Assembly (NCBI GenBank): GCA_036393335.1
Contig: DASWHD010000099.1
Span: 1 to 49,357 of the forward strand
From: DASWHD01 sp036393335
GTDB lineage: Bacteria; CG2-30-53-67; CG2-30-70-394
DNA length: 49,357 nt
Direction of reading: 5' to 3'
Shown here: piece by piece, positions 7,950 to 17,298 of the stretch
How the letters are laid out: each line of letters opens with the position of its first letter
Numbering within the stretch: the stretch's first letter is position 1
The notes under the pieces: generated by a model
What the model was told of the DNA's origin: nothing
The model's input: the letters and a program-made list of their open reading frames with translations, nothing else
Databases searched by the model: none
Program-made: the position numbers and the translations under genes

Positions 7950-9773
7950 TTAGTCGACATTCGGCTTCGTGTCCACGAGATTGGCCAGTTTTTTTTCTCC
8001 CCGCCAAATAAGGGACGGGACCTCTTTCCGCGCGACTCTCTTTAAGATTAGTGCCTTCTGCTCCACTCGGGCTCGTTCGTCATCGCCGGCCGCCTCCGCA
8101 CTCCGCACCCGTGCGGCGATTTCTTCCATCTCCCGTTGCAGGCGACGGTCCCGGAGGGTATGCAGCCAGTCGTTGAAGGAGGCCGTCAGATCCGTTCGTT
8201 GCGCGAAGTCGGAAAGCACCCGGCGCGCCAATTCGCCAGACAGGATACCGCCCTCTGCATGCAGCCCTACCTCCAGGGCTTCCCGAGAGAACTGCTCCAA
8301 CGAGAGCAGCCGTCCCATCAGGTCCCGCAGGGGTCCCGGTGGAAAATCATTGTCGACCCTATGAGTCTGCAAGAAAGAGAAGGATTCGGGATGCTGCGAG
8401 AGAAACCAGACCACCCCGAACGCCGCCTCTCCCAGCGCCGACGCGGCGTTTGTCTGCGGCCGCCGGGGGACTGCGCTCGAACGAGCCTTGCCGCTGCTTG
8501 GGGCAATCTCCTCTGCCACCCGCTCCACCGGCAGGTCGAAGGCGGCGGCGACGTGCTCCACGAAGAGCCGTTGTTCTGCCGCGTCGTTCAGGCTTCGTCC
8601 GACCGGCAAGATCTCGCGCAACGCCTTGAGGCGGCTCGCCAGATCATGCCCGCCAGTCTGTGCGAGTAGCTCGCGCACCGCGAACTCGAAGAGCGGTGCC
8701 GCCGTCGCCAGGCAGACCTCCATACCGCCCGCGCCCTGGTCCCGCAGTAAGGAGTCGGGATCGTGGCCCTGGGGGAGGGTAGCCACGCGCACCGACAGCC
8801 CTTCGTTCAGGGTCACCTCCAGGGCACGGAGCGCCGCACGCAGACCGGCCGCGTCGCCGTCGAACAGCAACAGGAGGTTGAGGGAGTAGCGCTTGAGTCG
8901 ACGCACGTGGTGCCGGGTGAGGGCCGTGCCCAGCACCGCCACGGTATGGCCGAAACCGTACGCATGGAGGGTGATGGCGTCCATGTACCCCTCCACGAAT
9001 AGGGCGACATCCCGTCCGCGGATCTCATGCTGGGACACGTCGAGACCAAATAGGGTCTCACCCTTCTTGAAGATCAGGCTCTCCGGCGAGTTCAGGTACT
9101 TGGCCTGGTCCACCCCCAGGGTGCGTCCGCCGAAGGCGATCACCTCGCCGCCCGGCTCGCGGATCGGGAAGGTCAGGCGATCGCGGAACCGGTCGTAGCC
9201 TCCCCCCCCACCCTGGCGCGGCACGATCAAACCCGCCGCCACCGCCCGCCCCACGGAGATGCCGGCGGCGACCAGGGTGCGCAGCAGCGTGTCCCAAGCG
9301 GGCGGCGCGTAGCCCAGGCCGAAGCGGTCGATCAGGTCATCGGTCAGGCCGCGGCGACGGGCATACTCCAAGGCCTTACGGTCGTCTCCGCGCAGCCAGC
9401 GAACGAAGGCGGCCTGGGCGCGGCGGTTCACCTCCAAGAGCTGGTCGCGCTCCGCCGCCGCCCGTTGCTCTGCGCCGGTGACGGGGTGCTGCGGTGGGAT
9501 CCCCGCGCGCATCGCCAACGCCTCCAGCGCCGGAACAAAATCCAGGTTGTCATAGCGCATCGCAAAGGCGATGACGTCGCCCCCCACGCCACAGCCAAAG
9601 CAGTGGAAGATCTGCTTGCGCGGGCTGACCGTGAAGGAAGGCGTCTTCTCATCGTGAAACGGGCACAGCGCCGAGTAGTCGCTACCGGCACGGCGCAACT
9701 TCACCACCTCGCCGATGTAGTCGACGATGTCGTTTGCCTCGCGCACGCGATCGATGTAGCCACGGTCACTCAA
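7950..9773 (-). CDS. dnaG: DNA primase
   Basis: A 607-aa primase that makes RNA primers at the replication fork. It has a CHC2 zinc finger (CPFHDEKTPSFTVSP...HCFGCGVGGDV, about 38-68), the catalytic TOPRIM core with VEGYMDAI and LLLLFDGDAAGLRA (about 255-325), and a C-terminal DnaB-binding helical domain. The start is TTG 9773, overlapping the mutS2 stop as TTGA with GAGG upstream. No later start keeps the conserved helix YIDRVREANDIVDYI that precedes the zinc finger. Translational coupling to mutS2 is therefore likely. Confidence 0.97.
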   Translation of the reverse strand: MSDRGYIDRVREANDIVDYIGEVVKLRRAGSDYSALCPFHDEKTPSFTVSPRKQIFHCFGCGVGGDVIAFAMRYDNLDFVPALEALAMRAGIPPQHPVTGAEQRAAAERDQLLEVNRRAQAAFVRWLRGDDRKALEYARRRGLTDDLIDRFGLGYAPPAWDTLLRTLVAAGISVGRAVAAGLIVPRQGGGGGYDRFRDRLTFPIREPGGEVIAFGGRTLGVDQAKYLNSPESLIFKKGETLFGLDVSQHEIRGRDVALFVEGYMDAITLHAYGFGHTVAVLGTALTRHHVRRLKRYSLNLLLLFDGDAAGLRAALRALEVTLNEGLSVRVATLPQGHDPDSLLRDQGAGGMEVCLATAAPLFEFAVRELLAQTGGHDLASRLKALREILPVGRSLNDAAEQRLFVEHVAAAFDLPVERVAEEIAPSSGKARSSAVPRRPQTNAASALGEAAFGVVWFLSQHPESFSFLQTHRVDNDFPPGPLRDLMGRLLSLEQFSREALEVGLHAEGGILSGELARRVLSDFAQRTDLTASFNDWLHTLRDRRLQREMEEIAARVRSAEAAGDDERARVEQKALILKRVARKEVPSLIWRGEKKLANLVDTKPNVD

Positions 9774-12124
9774 CCGGATGTGCCTCTCAATACGACCTGT
9801 GTCACCCCCTCACCCCCGGCCTCGGGGCGCGGGTGGTGAAACGACTCCACCGCCGGGTGGCTCCGCAGGCATTCCGCCACCACCCGCTTCAATACCCCCT
9901 CACCGTGGCCGTGGATGATATCGATCTGGCGCAGGGAACCCAACGCGCAGCCGTCGAGGTAGACAAGCAGCCGGCGCCGCGCCTCGTCCGCCCGCAGGCC
10001 GATTAGGTTCAGCGACGCGGCCAGGTCGTCCGGCACTGGCGGCAGCTCCACGGCCACCGACGTCGCCGTCCTCGGTCCTGCCGGCAGCAACTCGCTCGCC
10101 TGTACCCGCAGGCGCTGCCCCCCCGCCACCACCAGCCAGCGCCCACCCTGCTTGCGGCCCAGCTCCCCCTCCACCCCCAGGGAGCGGACGCGCACGGCCA
10201 TCCCGGGCTGCAACTGGGCCTCCGGGATCGCGGACTCGCCCTCGACCGGCTGCGCATCGATCTGCGGGGTGAGGGCCGCCAGCTCCGCCGCGGCCTGCCG
10301 CCGGAGACCCACGATGTCGACCGTACCCGATGCAGAATCGTGTCGCTCCTGGCGCTCCAGACGCCGCAGGGACCGGCGCGTCTGCTCGAACAGTCGCGTG
10401 AGTTGGCGCCGCTTGTCACCGACCTCGACGTTCCACTGCTGCTGCAGATCGCGCCGCCGCTGGCGCAGGGCCTCGGCCTCCGCGTCCACGGCCTGACGGC
10501 GCTGGGCGAGATCGATCTCCGCCGCCCTGACCTGGGCCTCGCGGCTCGCCAGCGACTCCCACAGGCGCTCCGCGTCCACCAGCGCGCCCCCAAGGAGCTC
10601 CTCCGTGCGTGCCAGGACCGACACCGGCAGACCGTGCCGGCCGGCGGTGGAGAGCGTCTCGCTGCCACCGGGGCTGCCGACCAGGAAGCAGTAGGTCGGC
10701 TCCCCCAATGCGTCATCGAACACGACGTGGCCATTAGCCATGCGCGGCATCACCTCGGCGAATGCCTTCAACGGCGTCAGGTGGGTGGTGGCCATCACTA
10801 GGCCGCCGCGCTCCAGGAACCACTCGATCGCCGCCACCGCCAACGCGGCACCGGCCTGCGGCTCGGTGTGTGAGCCGACCTCGTCGAGCAACACCAAGCT
10901 ACCGCGGGTGGCCTGCTCCATCATCGCCGCCAGGCGGGCCACCTGGGCCGAAAAGCTGGAGTGCCCCGAGCTGATCGCCTGGTGGTCGCCGAGCTGGCAG
11001 TAGACGCCGTCGACCGCGCCGACCCGGCTGCCGGCACCGAGTGGTGGGACGAGCCCCAGGCGCAACATCACCACCGCCAGCCCTACGGACTGGAGCAGTG
11101 CCGTCTTGCCGCCATGGTTGGCGCCGGAGATCACCAGGGCCGCGGTCGTCTCGTCGAGCCGCACGTCGTTGGCGACCACGGAGTCCGACCCACGATCGAG
11201 GACCAGCAGGGGGTGGCGCAGGGTCCGCAGGTCCAGCTCCACCGCATCGCCCCACTCGGGCACCTCGCCGCCCAGCCGCTCGGCGAGGCGGGCGCGAGCC
11301 TGCAAGAGATCGAGCGCCGTGGCCACCTCGTGAGCCGCGGTGATCTCCGGCAGGTGCTCACGCACCGACCCGTTGAGGCGCGCGAGGATCCGCGCCTCCT
11401 CCTCGGCCACCGCCAGCCGTGCCTCCTGGGCGGCGTTGTTGTAGGAGACGAGGCTATCCGGCTCGACGAAGCAGGTCTGGCCGCTCTTCGATCGGTCATG
11501 GAGGATGCCCGGCAGACGGCCGGAGTAGTTGGAACGCAGGGGTAGGACGAAGCGATCACCGCGCACCGTCACCCACTCCTCCCCCACCACCTCGCGCGCC
11601 GCCGGGGCGCGCAACAAGGACTCGGCGTGGCTCTTCGCCGACTGGCGGCGTGCCGACGCCTCGCGGCGCAGGCCGCCGAGCTCCGCGCTCGCCGAGTCAC
11701 GCAGGCGGCCGTCGTCCCCCAAGGCGGCGGCCAGTGCCCGACCGAGGGTCGCCACCGCACCCCAGCCGATGCCGAAGGTCTCCGGTGGCAGCCAAGGTGC
11801 CTCGGGTAGCCCCTCGGCCAGGCGGCCGAGGTCGGAGAGGTAGACGCCCAGGCGAAACAGCTCGTCGCCGTGGAGCTGACGCCCCGTATCGAGAAGGTCC
11901 GCCGCGGCACGGTACTCGACGTCCTCCGGGACCGGCAGGTCGTGCCTCTGCCTCAGCCAGGCCCGCAGCCCCTCGACTGCGGCGAGGATCTCCCGTGCCT
12001 CCGCCCACGTCCCACATGGCCTGTGGGCACGCGCCTGGAGGCGTGCGGTCTCACTGCGGCCCAGGCCGGCTACCGCATCCAGGAGGCGATCAAGCCCCAA
12101 GAGGCGGAGAGTGGTGTCGTCCAT
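9770..12124 (-). CDS. mutS2: MutS2 family ATPase with C-terminal Smr domain
   Basis: A 784-aa MutS2, a MutS relative lacking the mismatch-recognition domain. In B. subtilis, MutS2 acts on collided ribosomes; elsewhere it suppresses recombination. Seen in order: an N-terminal clamp/lever region; the ATPase with Walker A GANHGGKT (around 330) and Walker B SLVLLDEVGSHTEP; a coiled coil (~510-600); a KOW-like stretch; and an Smr domain (~700-784) with HGHGEG. The Smr LDLRG motif that is usual here reads LNLIG, so the nuclease activity may be altered. It lies between yqeY and dnaG, an unusual site, and is coupled to dnaG. Confidence 0.93.
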   Translation of the reverse strand: MDDTTLRLLGLDRLLDAVAGLGRSETARLQARAHRPCGTWAEAREILAAVEGLRAWLRQRHDLPVPEDVEYRAAADLLDTGRQLHGDELFRLGVYLSDLGRLAEGLPEAPWLPPETFGIGWGAVATLGRALAAALGDDGRLRDSASAELGGLRREASARRQSAKSHAESLLRAPAAREVVGEEWVTVRGDRFVLPLRSNYSGRLPGILHDRSKSGQTCFVEPDSLVSYNNAAQEARLAVAEEEARILARLNGSVREHLPEITAAHEVATALDLLQARARLAERLGGEVPEWGDAVELDLRTLRHPLLVLDRGSDSVVANDVRLDETTAALVISGANHGGKTALLQSVGLAVVMLRLGLVPPLGAGSRVGAVDGVYCQLGDHQAISSGHSSFSAQVARLAAMMEQATRGSLVLLDEVGSHTEPQAGAALAVAAIEWFLERGGLVMATTHLTPLKAFAEVMPRMANGHVVFDDALGEPTYCFLVGSPGGSETLSTAGRHGLPVSVLARTEELLGGALVDAERLWESLASREAQVRAAEIDLAQRRQAVDAEAEALRQRRRDLQQQWNVEVGDKRRQLTRLFEQTRRSLRRLERQERHDSASGTVDIVGLRRQAAAELAALTPQIDAQPVEGESAIPEAQLQPGMAVRVRSLGVEGELGRKQGGRWLVVAGGQRLRVQASELLPAGPRTATSVAVELPPVPDDLAASLNLIGLRADEARRRLLVYLDGCALGSLRQIDIIHGHGEGVLKRVVAECLRSHPAVESFHHPRPEAGGEGVTQVVLRGTSG

Positions 12125-12166
12125 CGCGGGTCCGCCGATGACGCCGGCGCGTGCCGGGAGGCTGCC

Positions 12167-12607
12167 TTAGCCGAGCCGGGCGCGGACCAAGCCGTTGACC
12201 TGCTTACCGTCTGCCCGCCCCTGAACCTTGGGCATCAGCACCCGCATGACCTGTCCGAGATTAGCCCCCGCAGGGAGCTCCGCGATCGCGGCATCTACCA
12301 ACGCCACGAGATCCTCCTCGGTGAGGGGGGCCGGGAGATACCCCTCGACCACGCCGACCTCCCAGGTCTCCTTGTCCACGAGGTCTTGCCGCCCGCCGCG
12401 GGCGAACTGCTCCGCCGCCTCACGGCGCTGCTTTACCGCCCGCATCAACACCTGCACCGCCTCGTCATCGGTGAGCGCCCGCCGCCGGGCGATTGCCTCG
12501 TTCTTGAGATCGGCGCTGAGCATGCGCAGCACCCCGAGGATCCGGCTATCCCGCGCCTTCATCGCCGCCTTGATGTCCGCCTGGAGGCGATCGACTAGCT
12601 CCGCCAT
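12167..12607 (-). CDS. yqeY: GatB/YqeY domain protein
   Basis: A 146-aa protein of the YqeY family, related to the tail domain of the GatB amidotransferase subunit. Its cellular role is not settled, and a tRNA-related role is assumed. Motifs are VLRMLSADLKNEAIARR near the N-terminus, YLPAPLTEEDL in the middle, and GQVMRVLMPKVQGRADGK...V near the C-terminus, which is typical. ATG 12607 (MAELVDRLQADIK) is chosen over an upstream start that would translate the terminator region. It sits between rpsU and mutS2-dnaG, its common place in gammaproteobacteria. Confidence 0.95.
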   Translation of the reverse strand: MAELVDRLQADIKAAMKARDSRILGVLRMLSADLKNEAIARRRALTDDEAVQVLMRAVKQRREAAEQFARGGRQDLVDKETWEVGVVEGYLPAPLTEEDLVALVDAAIAELPAGANLGQVMRVLMPKVQGRADGKQVNGLVRARLG

Positions 12608-12642
12608 GATGCACCTCGTACCGCCGCGACACGGCGGCGCAA

Positions 12643-12673
12643 AGAAAAAAGACCCGCCACCCATGCGGGTGGC
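12643..12673 (-). terminator. Terminator/attenuator between rpsU and yqeY
   Basis: On the minus strand, ACCCGC-ATGGGTG-GCGGGT is followed by CTTTTTTC; an alternative 7-bp stem (GCCACCC/GGGTGGC) overlaps it. It lies about 35 bp past the rpsU stop. As with the known E. coli rpsU-dnaG attenuator, it would let rpsU be made in excess over the downstream replication and sigma genes. Confidence 0.85.
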
Positions 12674-12709
12674 AGGCCACAGGAGATTCGCCTGGGGAAG
12701 CTCTGGACC

Positions 12710-12916
12710 CTAGCGGCTCGGTTGCACCGTCCGCTTCTGCATCTTCGCCACCCGCTTGCGGGCCGCGACCGCCTTCCGCTTGCGGCGAATCGACGGCTTC
12801 TCGTAGTACTCTCGCTTGCGCAGCTCCGCCATCAAACCACCCTTTTCACACGCCTTCTTGAAACGGCGAAGCGCTCCCTCGAAGGAGTCGCCGTCCTTGA
12901 TTCGTACGCCCAGCAT
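12710..12916 (-). CDS. rpsU: 30S ribosomal protein S21
   Basis: A 68-aa, strongly basic protein with the S21 core FEGALRRFKKACEKGGLMAELRKREYYEKPS and a Lys/Arg-rich tail. S21 joins the small subunit late and helps initiation. It heads the macromolecular-synthesis cluster and is followed by a terminator/attenuator. The start MLGVRIKDG matches family length. The ~140-bp gap upstream must hold the promoter, but I could not single out convincing -35/-10 boxes. Confidence 0.96.
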   Translation of the reverse strand: MLGVRIKDGDSFEGALRRFKKACEKGGLMAELRKREYYEKPSIRRKRKAVAARKRVAKMQKRTVQPSR

Positions 12917-13056
12917 CCGGTCCCCTTTATTTGGTTCTGGCTGTAGTCGTGGGTGCCTGGTTCGGCACGGTGAATCGGTAACTGTAGTTAGCGCCCATAC
13001 GTGGTGTCAAACGGCCGCCAGCCCGGCAAGAAGACACGTTGGCTAGTGCTACCAAA

Positions 13057-14514
13057 CTACGGCGTGTAGTTCGGTGCCTCCTTGGTGATGATCACGTCGT
13101 GCACGTGCGACTCGCGTAACCCCGCCCCGGTGATGCGCAGGAACCGCCCGCGTTTGCGCAGCTCGTCGATGGTCGCGGTCCCGCAATACCCCATGCCAGA
13201 GCGCAGCCCGCCGAGGAGCTGACAGACGGTCTCGGCGAGGGTGCCCTTATACGGTACCCGCCCCTCGATACCCTCCGGCACGAGCTTGCTATCTTCCCGC
13301 CCCTCCTGGAAATAACGATCCTTGGAGCCCTCGGCCATGGCGCCGAGGGAGCCCATACCGCGATATACCTTGTAGCTGCGCCCCTGGTAGAGCTGGATCT
13401 CCCCCGGGCTCTCCTCCACCCCCGCAAACAGGGAGCCGATCATCACCGTGCTCGCCCCGGCGGCGATCGCCTTGGTGATGTCCCCGGAAAACTTGATGCC
13501 ACCGTCGCCGATCACCGGCACCCCCGCGTCGTCGGCGACCCGCGCGCACTCGGCGATGGCGGTGAGCTGGGGCACGCCGCAGCCGCTCACCATGCGGGTG
13601 GTGCAGATGGAGCCCGGGCCGACGCCCACCTTCACGGCATCGACACCCGCCTCGATCAACGCCTTGGCTGCTTCCGTGGTGGCGATGTTGCCGCCGATCA
13701 CCCCGAGGTCCGGATGGTCGCGCTTGATCGCCTTGACCGTCTCGATCACTCCCCGGGAGTGACCGTGGGCGGTGTCCACCGCGATCACATCCACCCCCGC
13801 ATTGACCAGCGCCTCGACCCGCTCATCCCGATCCGCACCGACCCCCACCGCGGCCCCCACCCGCAGGCGGCCGTGCTGGTCCTTGCAGGCGTTGGGATAC
13901 TTGCGGGCCTTCTCGATGTCCTTGGTGGTGATGAGGCCACGCAGGTTGAAGTCGTCGTCGACGATCAGCAGTTTCTCGATCCGGTGCTCGTGGAGCAGCG
14001 CCTTGGCGTCCTCGGGTTGGGTCCCCACCGGACCGGTGATCAGGTTCTTGCTGGTCATCACCTCCCGCACTTTCAGGGAGTGGTCCTTGACGAAACGCAG
14101 GTCGCGGTTGGTGAGGATACCCACCAGGCGCGGTCCCTCGGTGACCGGCACCCCCGAGATCCGGTAGGTGCTCATGATCTCCAGCGCTTCGCGGATCGGC
14201 CGGTCGGGGGCGATGGTGATTGGGTCGAGGATCATCCCCGACTCCGACTTCTTCACCTTTTCCACCTCATGGGACTGCGCCTTCGGCGTCATATTCTTGT
14301 GCAGGATGGAGATCCCCCCTTCCTGCGCCAGGGCGATGGCGAGGCGCGATTCGGAGACCGTGTCCATCGCCGCGGAGAGCAGCGGCACGTTGAGCCGGAT
14401 CTCCCGGGTCAAACGAGTGGCGAGATCCGCCTCGTTGGGCAAGACCTGCGAGAACCCCGGCACCAGCAGTACGTCGTCGAAGGTCAGGCCGAGGGGGGGC
14501 AGTTCTTCCAGCAT
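13057..14514 (-). CDS. guaB: Inosine-5'-monophosphate dehydrogenase
   Basis: A 485-aa enzyme that oxidises IMP to XMP, the committing step to GMP. It has the N-terminal LTFDDVLLVPGFSQVLP; two CBS domains inserted at about 95-205; the catalytic loop GPGSICTTRMVSGCGVPQ with the active-site Cys; and the flap region YRGMGSLGAMAEGS...GREDSKLVPEGIEG. I chose ATG 14514 (MLEELPPLGLTFDD) over 14592, which adds a 26-residue low-complexity leader. guaA, its usual partner, does not follow: the next gene downstream is rpsU, about 140 bp away. Confidence 0.97.
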   Translation of the reverse strand: MLEELPPLGLTFDDVLLVPGFSQVLPNEADLATRLTREIRLNVPLLSAAMDTVSESRLAIALAQEGGISILHKNMTPKAQSHEVEKVKKSESGMILDPITIAPDRPIREALEIMSTYRISGVPVTEGPRLVGILTNRDLRFVKDHSLKVREVMTSKNLITGPVGTQPEDAKALLHEHRIEKLLIVDDDFNLRGLITTKDIEKARKYPNACKDQHGRLRVGAAVGVGADRDERVEALVNAGVDVIAVDTAHGHSRGVIETVKAIKRDHPDLGVIGGNIATTEAAKALIEAGVDAVKVGVGPGSICTTRMVSGCGVPQLTAIAECARVADDAGVPVIGDGGIKFSGDITKAIAAGASTVMIGSLFAGVEESPGEIQLYQGRSYKVYRGMGSLGAMAEGSKDRYFQEGREDSKLVPEGIEGRVPYKGTLAETVCQLLGGLRSGMGYCGTATIDELRKRGRFLRITGAGLRESHVHDVIITKEAPNYTP

Positions 14515-14631
14515 CGCCGGCTCCGGGAGAGGAATAGATCTTGTACTGGGTCTCCCCGCCGTATTCAACCCGCGCTCCGCGCCGCTGCCCATGTCCGGGC
14601 GGGACCGGCAAGCCCCACCCCGCCGTCGCGC

Positions 14632-15513
14632 TCACCGCAACCGGGTCGCGAGGTCCGCCAGATAGGCCCGGAACGGTGGCCCGAGGGTCTCGTCACGCAG
14701 GGCATACTCCACCGTCGCCTTGAGAAAACCGAGCTTGTCCCCGGCGTCGTACCGCGTGCCCTCGAACTCTAGGGCGAAGATCCTCTCTCTCTTGAGGAGC
14801 CGCACCAGGCCGTCGGTGAGCTGGATCTCGCCACCGCTGCCGGGCGTCACCTGCTCCAGCTCCTCGAAGATCCGCGGGGTCAGGATGTAACGGCCGATGA
14901 TCGCCAAATTGGACGGTGCCGCGTCCGGCTGTGGCTTTTCCACCATGCCACGCACGGCAAAGGCCCGACCCGCCATTACGGTGGCGTCGAGGATCCCGTA
15001 GCTGCTCGTCTGTTCCTCCGGCACCCGTTGCGTCGCGACCACCGACCCACCGTGTTCTTCGTACAGGCGGAGCATCTGCGCCAGGCATGGCGGATTGGCA
15101 TGAATCAGGTCGTCGGCCAGCACCACGGCGAAGGGTTCATCCCCGACCAACCGCCGGGCGCAGAGGACCGCATGGCCGAGCCCGAGAGGCTGGCGCTGGC
15201 GCACGTAGCTGACCTGGACCTTGTCGAGCAGCTCGTAGGTGGAAGCGAGCATGTCGGTCTTGCCGCTCTGTTCGAGAAAGTAGTCGAGCTCGAACGAGAT
15301 ATCGAAATGGTCCGCGATCGCCCGCTTGCCGCGTCCGGTGACGATGATTACCTGTTCCAGCCCGGCATCCGCCACCTCCTGCATCGCATACTGGATCAGC
15401 GGCATATCGACGATCGGCAGCATCTCCTTCGGGGTCGCCTTGGTGGCGGGAAGAAAGCGGGTACCAAGACCCGCGGCAGGGAATACGGCCTTACGCACGG
15501 CGGGGAAGCTCAT
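14632..15513 (-). CDS. galU: UTP-glucose-1-phosphate uridylyltransferase
   Basis: A 293-aa nucleotidyltransferase that makes UDP-glucose from UTP and glucose-1-phosphate. It has the N-terminal signature AVFPAAGLGTRFLPATKATP, then KEMLPIVDMPLIQYAMQEV, then the metal/sugar-binding VVLADDLI and GMVEKPQPDAAPSNLAIIGRY. ATG 15513 is chosen because the longer in-frame form would overlap galE. It starts 8 bp after the galE stop, so galE-galU are co-transcribed and together supply UDP-glucose and UDP-galactose for envelope polysaccharide. Confidence 0.97.
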   Translation of the reverse strand: MSFPAVRKAVFPAAGLGTRFLPATKATPKEMLPIVDMPLIQYAMQEVADAGLEQVIIVTGRGKRAIADHFDISFELDYFLEQSGKTDMLASTYELLDKVQVSYVRQRQPLGLGHAVLCARRLVGDEPFAVVLADDLIHANPPCLAQMLRLYEEHGGSVVATQRVPEEQTSSYGILDATVMAGRAFAVRGMVEKPQPDAAPSNLAIIGRYILTPRIFEELEQVTPGSGGEIQLTDGLVRLLKRERIFALEFEGTRYDAGDKLGFLKATVEYALRDETLGPPFRAYLADLATRLR

Positions 15514-15520
15514 GGATGCC

Positions 15521-16555
15521 TCAGGTGGGTGGGCGGACGCGCAGGTCGTCGCCCGCGGCCGGCACCACGGTAGCGAATCCCTGCGGATGGGTCCGGTGCC
15601 ACTGCCAGGCGTGGGCGACGATCGTGTCCAACTCCGGATAGGCAGGTTCCCAACCCAGGTCGGCACGGATCCGCGCGCTGTCCGCCACCAGCACCGCCGG
15701 GTCGCCGGACCGGCGCCGGGCCACCTCCACGGGGATGACATCGCCGGTGATCCGCTGCGCGGCGTCGATCACCTCGCGCACCGAAAAACCCCGGCCATTG
15801 CCGAGATTGTAGGTGCGGCTCTCCCCCGCGGCGGCCAAGTAATCGAGGGCAAGGAGATGGGCCGTGCACAGGTCCTCCACGTGGATGTAGTCGCGGACGC
15901 AGGTGCCGTCGCCGGTCGGGTAGTCGGTACCGAAGACCGAGATCGACCGCCGTCGCCCGAGGGCCGCCTGCAATAGCAAAGGGATCAGGTGGGTCTCAGG
16001 GCGGTGATCCTCCCCGATGGAGCCATCGATGGCAGCCCCCGCGGCGTTGAAATAACGCAGGCTCACGTAGCGCAGGTCGTAGGCACGGTCGCAGTCGGCC
16101 AGGATCTGCTCCACCATCCACTTGGAGGTGCCGTATGGATTGATCGGCCGGGTCGGCGCATCGTCCGGGATGGGTATGGTCTCGGGCTCACCGAACAGCG
16201 CGGCGGTGGAGGAGAAGACGAACCGTCCCACCCCGGCTGCGCGCATGGCCTGGAGGAGATTGAGCGTGCCGGCGACGTTGTTGGTGTAGTACAGGGCCGG
16301 GTCCACCAGCGACTCGGCCACCAGGGAGCGAGCGGAGAAGTGCATCACCGCCTCGGGGGGCTGCGCCGCAAGGCAGGCGCGCAGCGCCACCCGGTCGAGA
16401 AGATCCCCCTCCACCAGCGCGACCCCCGGCGCGACGGCGGCGCGGTGGCCCGTGGCGAGGTTGTCGAACACCACGGGCTCGTGCCCTGCGGCCGCCAGTG
16501 CCCGCACCATGTGGGAGCCGATGTAGCCTGCCCCCCCTGCCACCAACACGCGCAT
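15521..16555 (-). CDS. galE: UDP-glucose 4-epimerase
   Basis: A 344-aa extended SDR enzyme that interconverts UDP-glucose and UDP-galactose. The NAD-binding VAGGAGYIGSHMVRAL is at the N-terminus. The catalytic pair is YGTSK (Tyr and Lys, about 150-154), preceded by the serine region FVFSSTAALFGEP. The sugar-binding stretch NYFNAAGA-type (LRYFNAAGAAIDGSIGEDH) and VRDYIHVEDLCTAHLLAL follow. Only 31 bp separate it from the export-protein gene upstream, and galU follows 8 bp later, which suggests one polysaccharide-related operon. Confidence 0.97.
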   Translation of the reverse strand: MRVLVAGGAGYIGSHMVRALAAAGHEPVVFDNLATGHRAAVAPGVALVEGDLLDRVALRACLAAQPPEAVMHFSARSLVAESLVDPALYYTNNVAGTLNLLQAMRAAGVGRFVFSSTAALFGEPETIPIPDDAPTRPINPYGTSKWMVEQILADCDRAYDLRYVSLRYFNAAGAAIDGSIGEDHRPETHLIPLLLQAALGRRRSISVFGTDYPTGDGTCVRDYIHVEDLCTAHLLALDYLAAAGESRTYNLGNGRGFSVREVIDAAQRITGDVIPVEVARRRSGDPAVLVADSARIRADLGWEPAYPELDTIVAHAWQWHRTHPQGFATVVPAAGDDLRVRPPT

Positions 16556-16586
16556 CGATCGGTCCGATCGCCCCGTCCCGTGCCCT

Positions 16587-17144
16587 TCATGGGACGTAGA
16601 TCACGTCCCCCCGCAGCATGACGAAGTCGGAGTAGTCTGCCGCACCGCGTACCGTGCGCTTGTAGTCGACGGTGTGCCACTCTCCGTCGCGCTCCAGCTT
16701 GACACCGCTGGTCTTGGCAAACGGCGTCGGGCCACCCGCCTGGGCCATCACCTCTAGGAAGGTCGTGGTCCCAGTGATCGGGTACCGCCCGGGCCGCGAG
16801 ACGCGCCCCTGGACGCTCACCAGCATGCTGTTGGGGTTAATCACCGCGACACTCGCCTCGGCATCCGGCACGTACTTCTCCAGGGCCGCCTCGATGTCCC
16901 CCTTCAGCACGGCGACGGTCTTGCCCGCGGCCTCGATGTCGCCGACCAGCGGGAACGACACCTTGCCATCGGGCCGCACCACCACCTGCTTCTGCATCTC
17001 CGGCTCGCGCCACACCGAGATCTCCAGCGCATCCCCGTGACCGAGGACGTATTCCCTCGCCTCTGCTGCCGACGCGACACCGGCGGCCACGCTCCAGAGT
17101 AGAGCAAGACCCACGGCTGCATGCAGGGCACGCGATAGACTCAT
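16587..17144 (-). CDS. Polysaccharide export (Wza-type) periplasmic protein
   Basis: A 185-aa protein with a signal peptide (MSLSRALHAAVGLALLWSVAAGVASA). The Poly_export domain starts at YVLGHGDALEISVWREPEMQKQVVVRPDGKVSFPLVGDI, and an SLBB-like domain follows (SVQGRVSRPGRYPI...LEVMAQAGG). Wza-type proteins form the outer-membrane exit for capsule or exopolysaccharide. This one is short (Wza is near 380 aa), lacks a lipobox, and has no polymerase or chain-length partner here, so it resembles the small exosortase/PEP-CTERM or EpsA-like forms. ATG 17144 gives the clean signal peptide. It precedes galE-galU. Confidence 0.88.
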   Translation of the reverse strand: MSLSRALHAAVGLALLWSVAAGVASAAEAREYVLGHGDALEISVWREPEMQKQVVVRPDGKVSFPLVGDIEAAGKTVAVLKGDIEAALEKYVPDAEASVAVINPNSMLVSVQGRVSRPGRYPITGTTTFLEVMAQAGGPTPFAKTSGVKLERDGEWHTVDYKRTVRGAADYSDFVMLRGDVIYVP

Positions 17145-17298
17145 GGCCGATCCCCCAAACACTGGCCGCCGTCAGGCAGGCCGACACATTACGAGCATAT
17201 TCAACCACATAGCGCGGAGCGCGACATCGAACGTAGGGGATGGCACTCCGGGGTGTCAAGGAAGCGGCCCTGGTGATCAGCCGGACGGGGTGCGCCTG

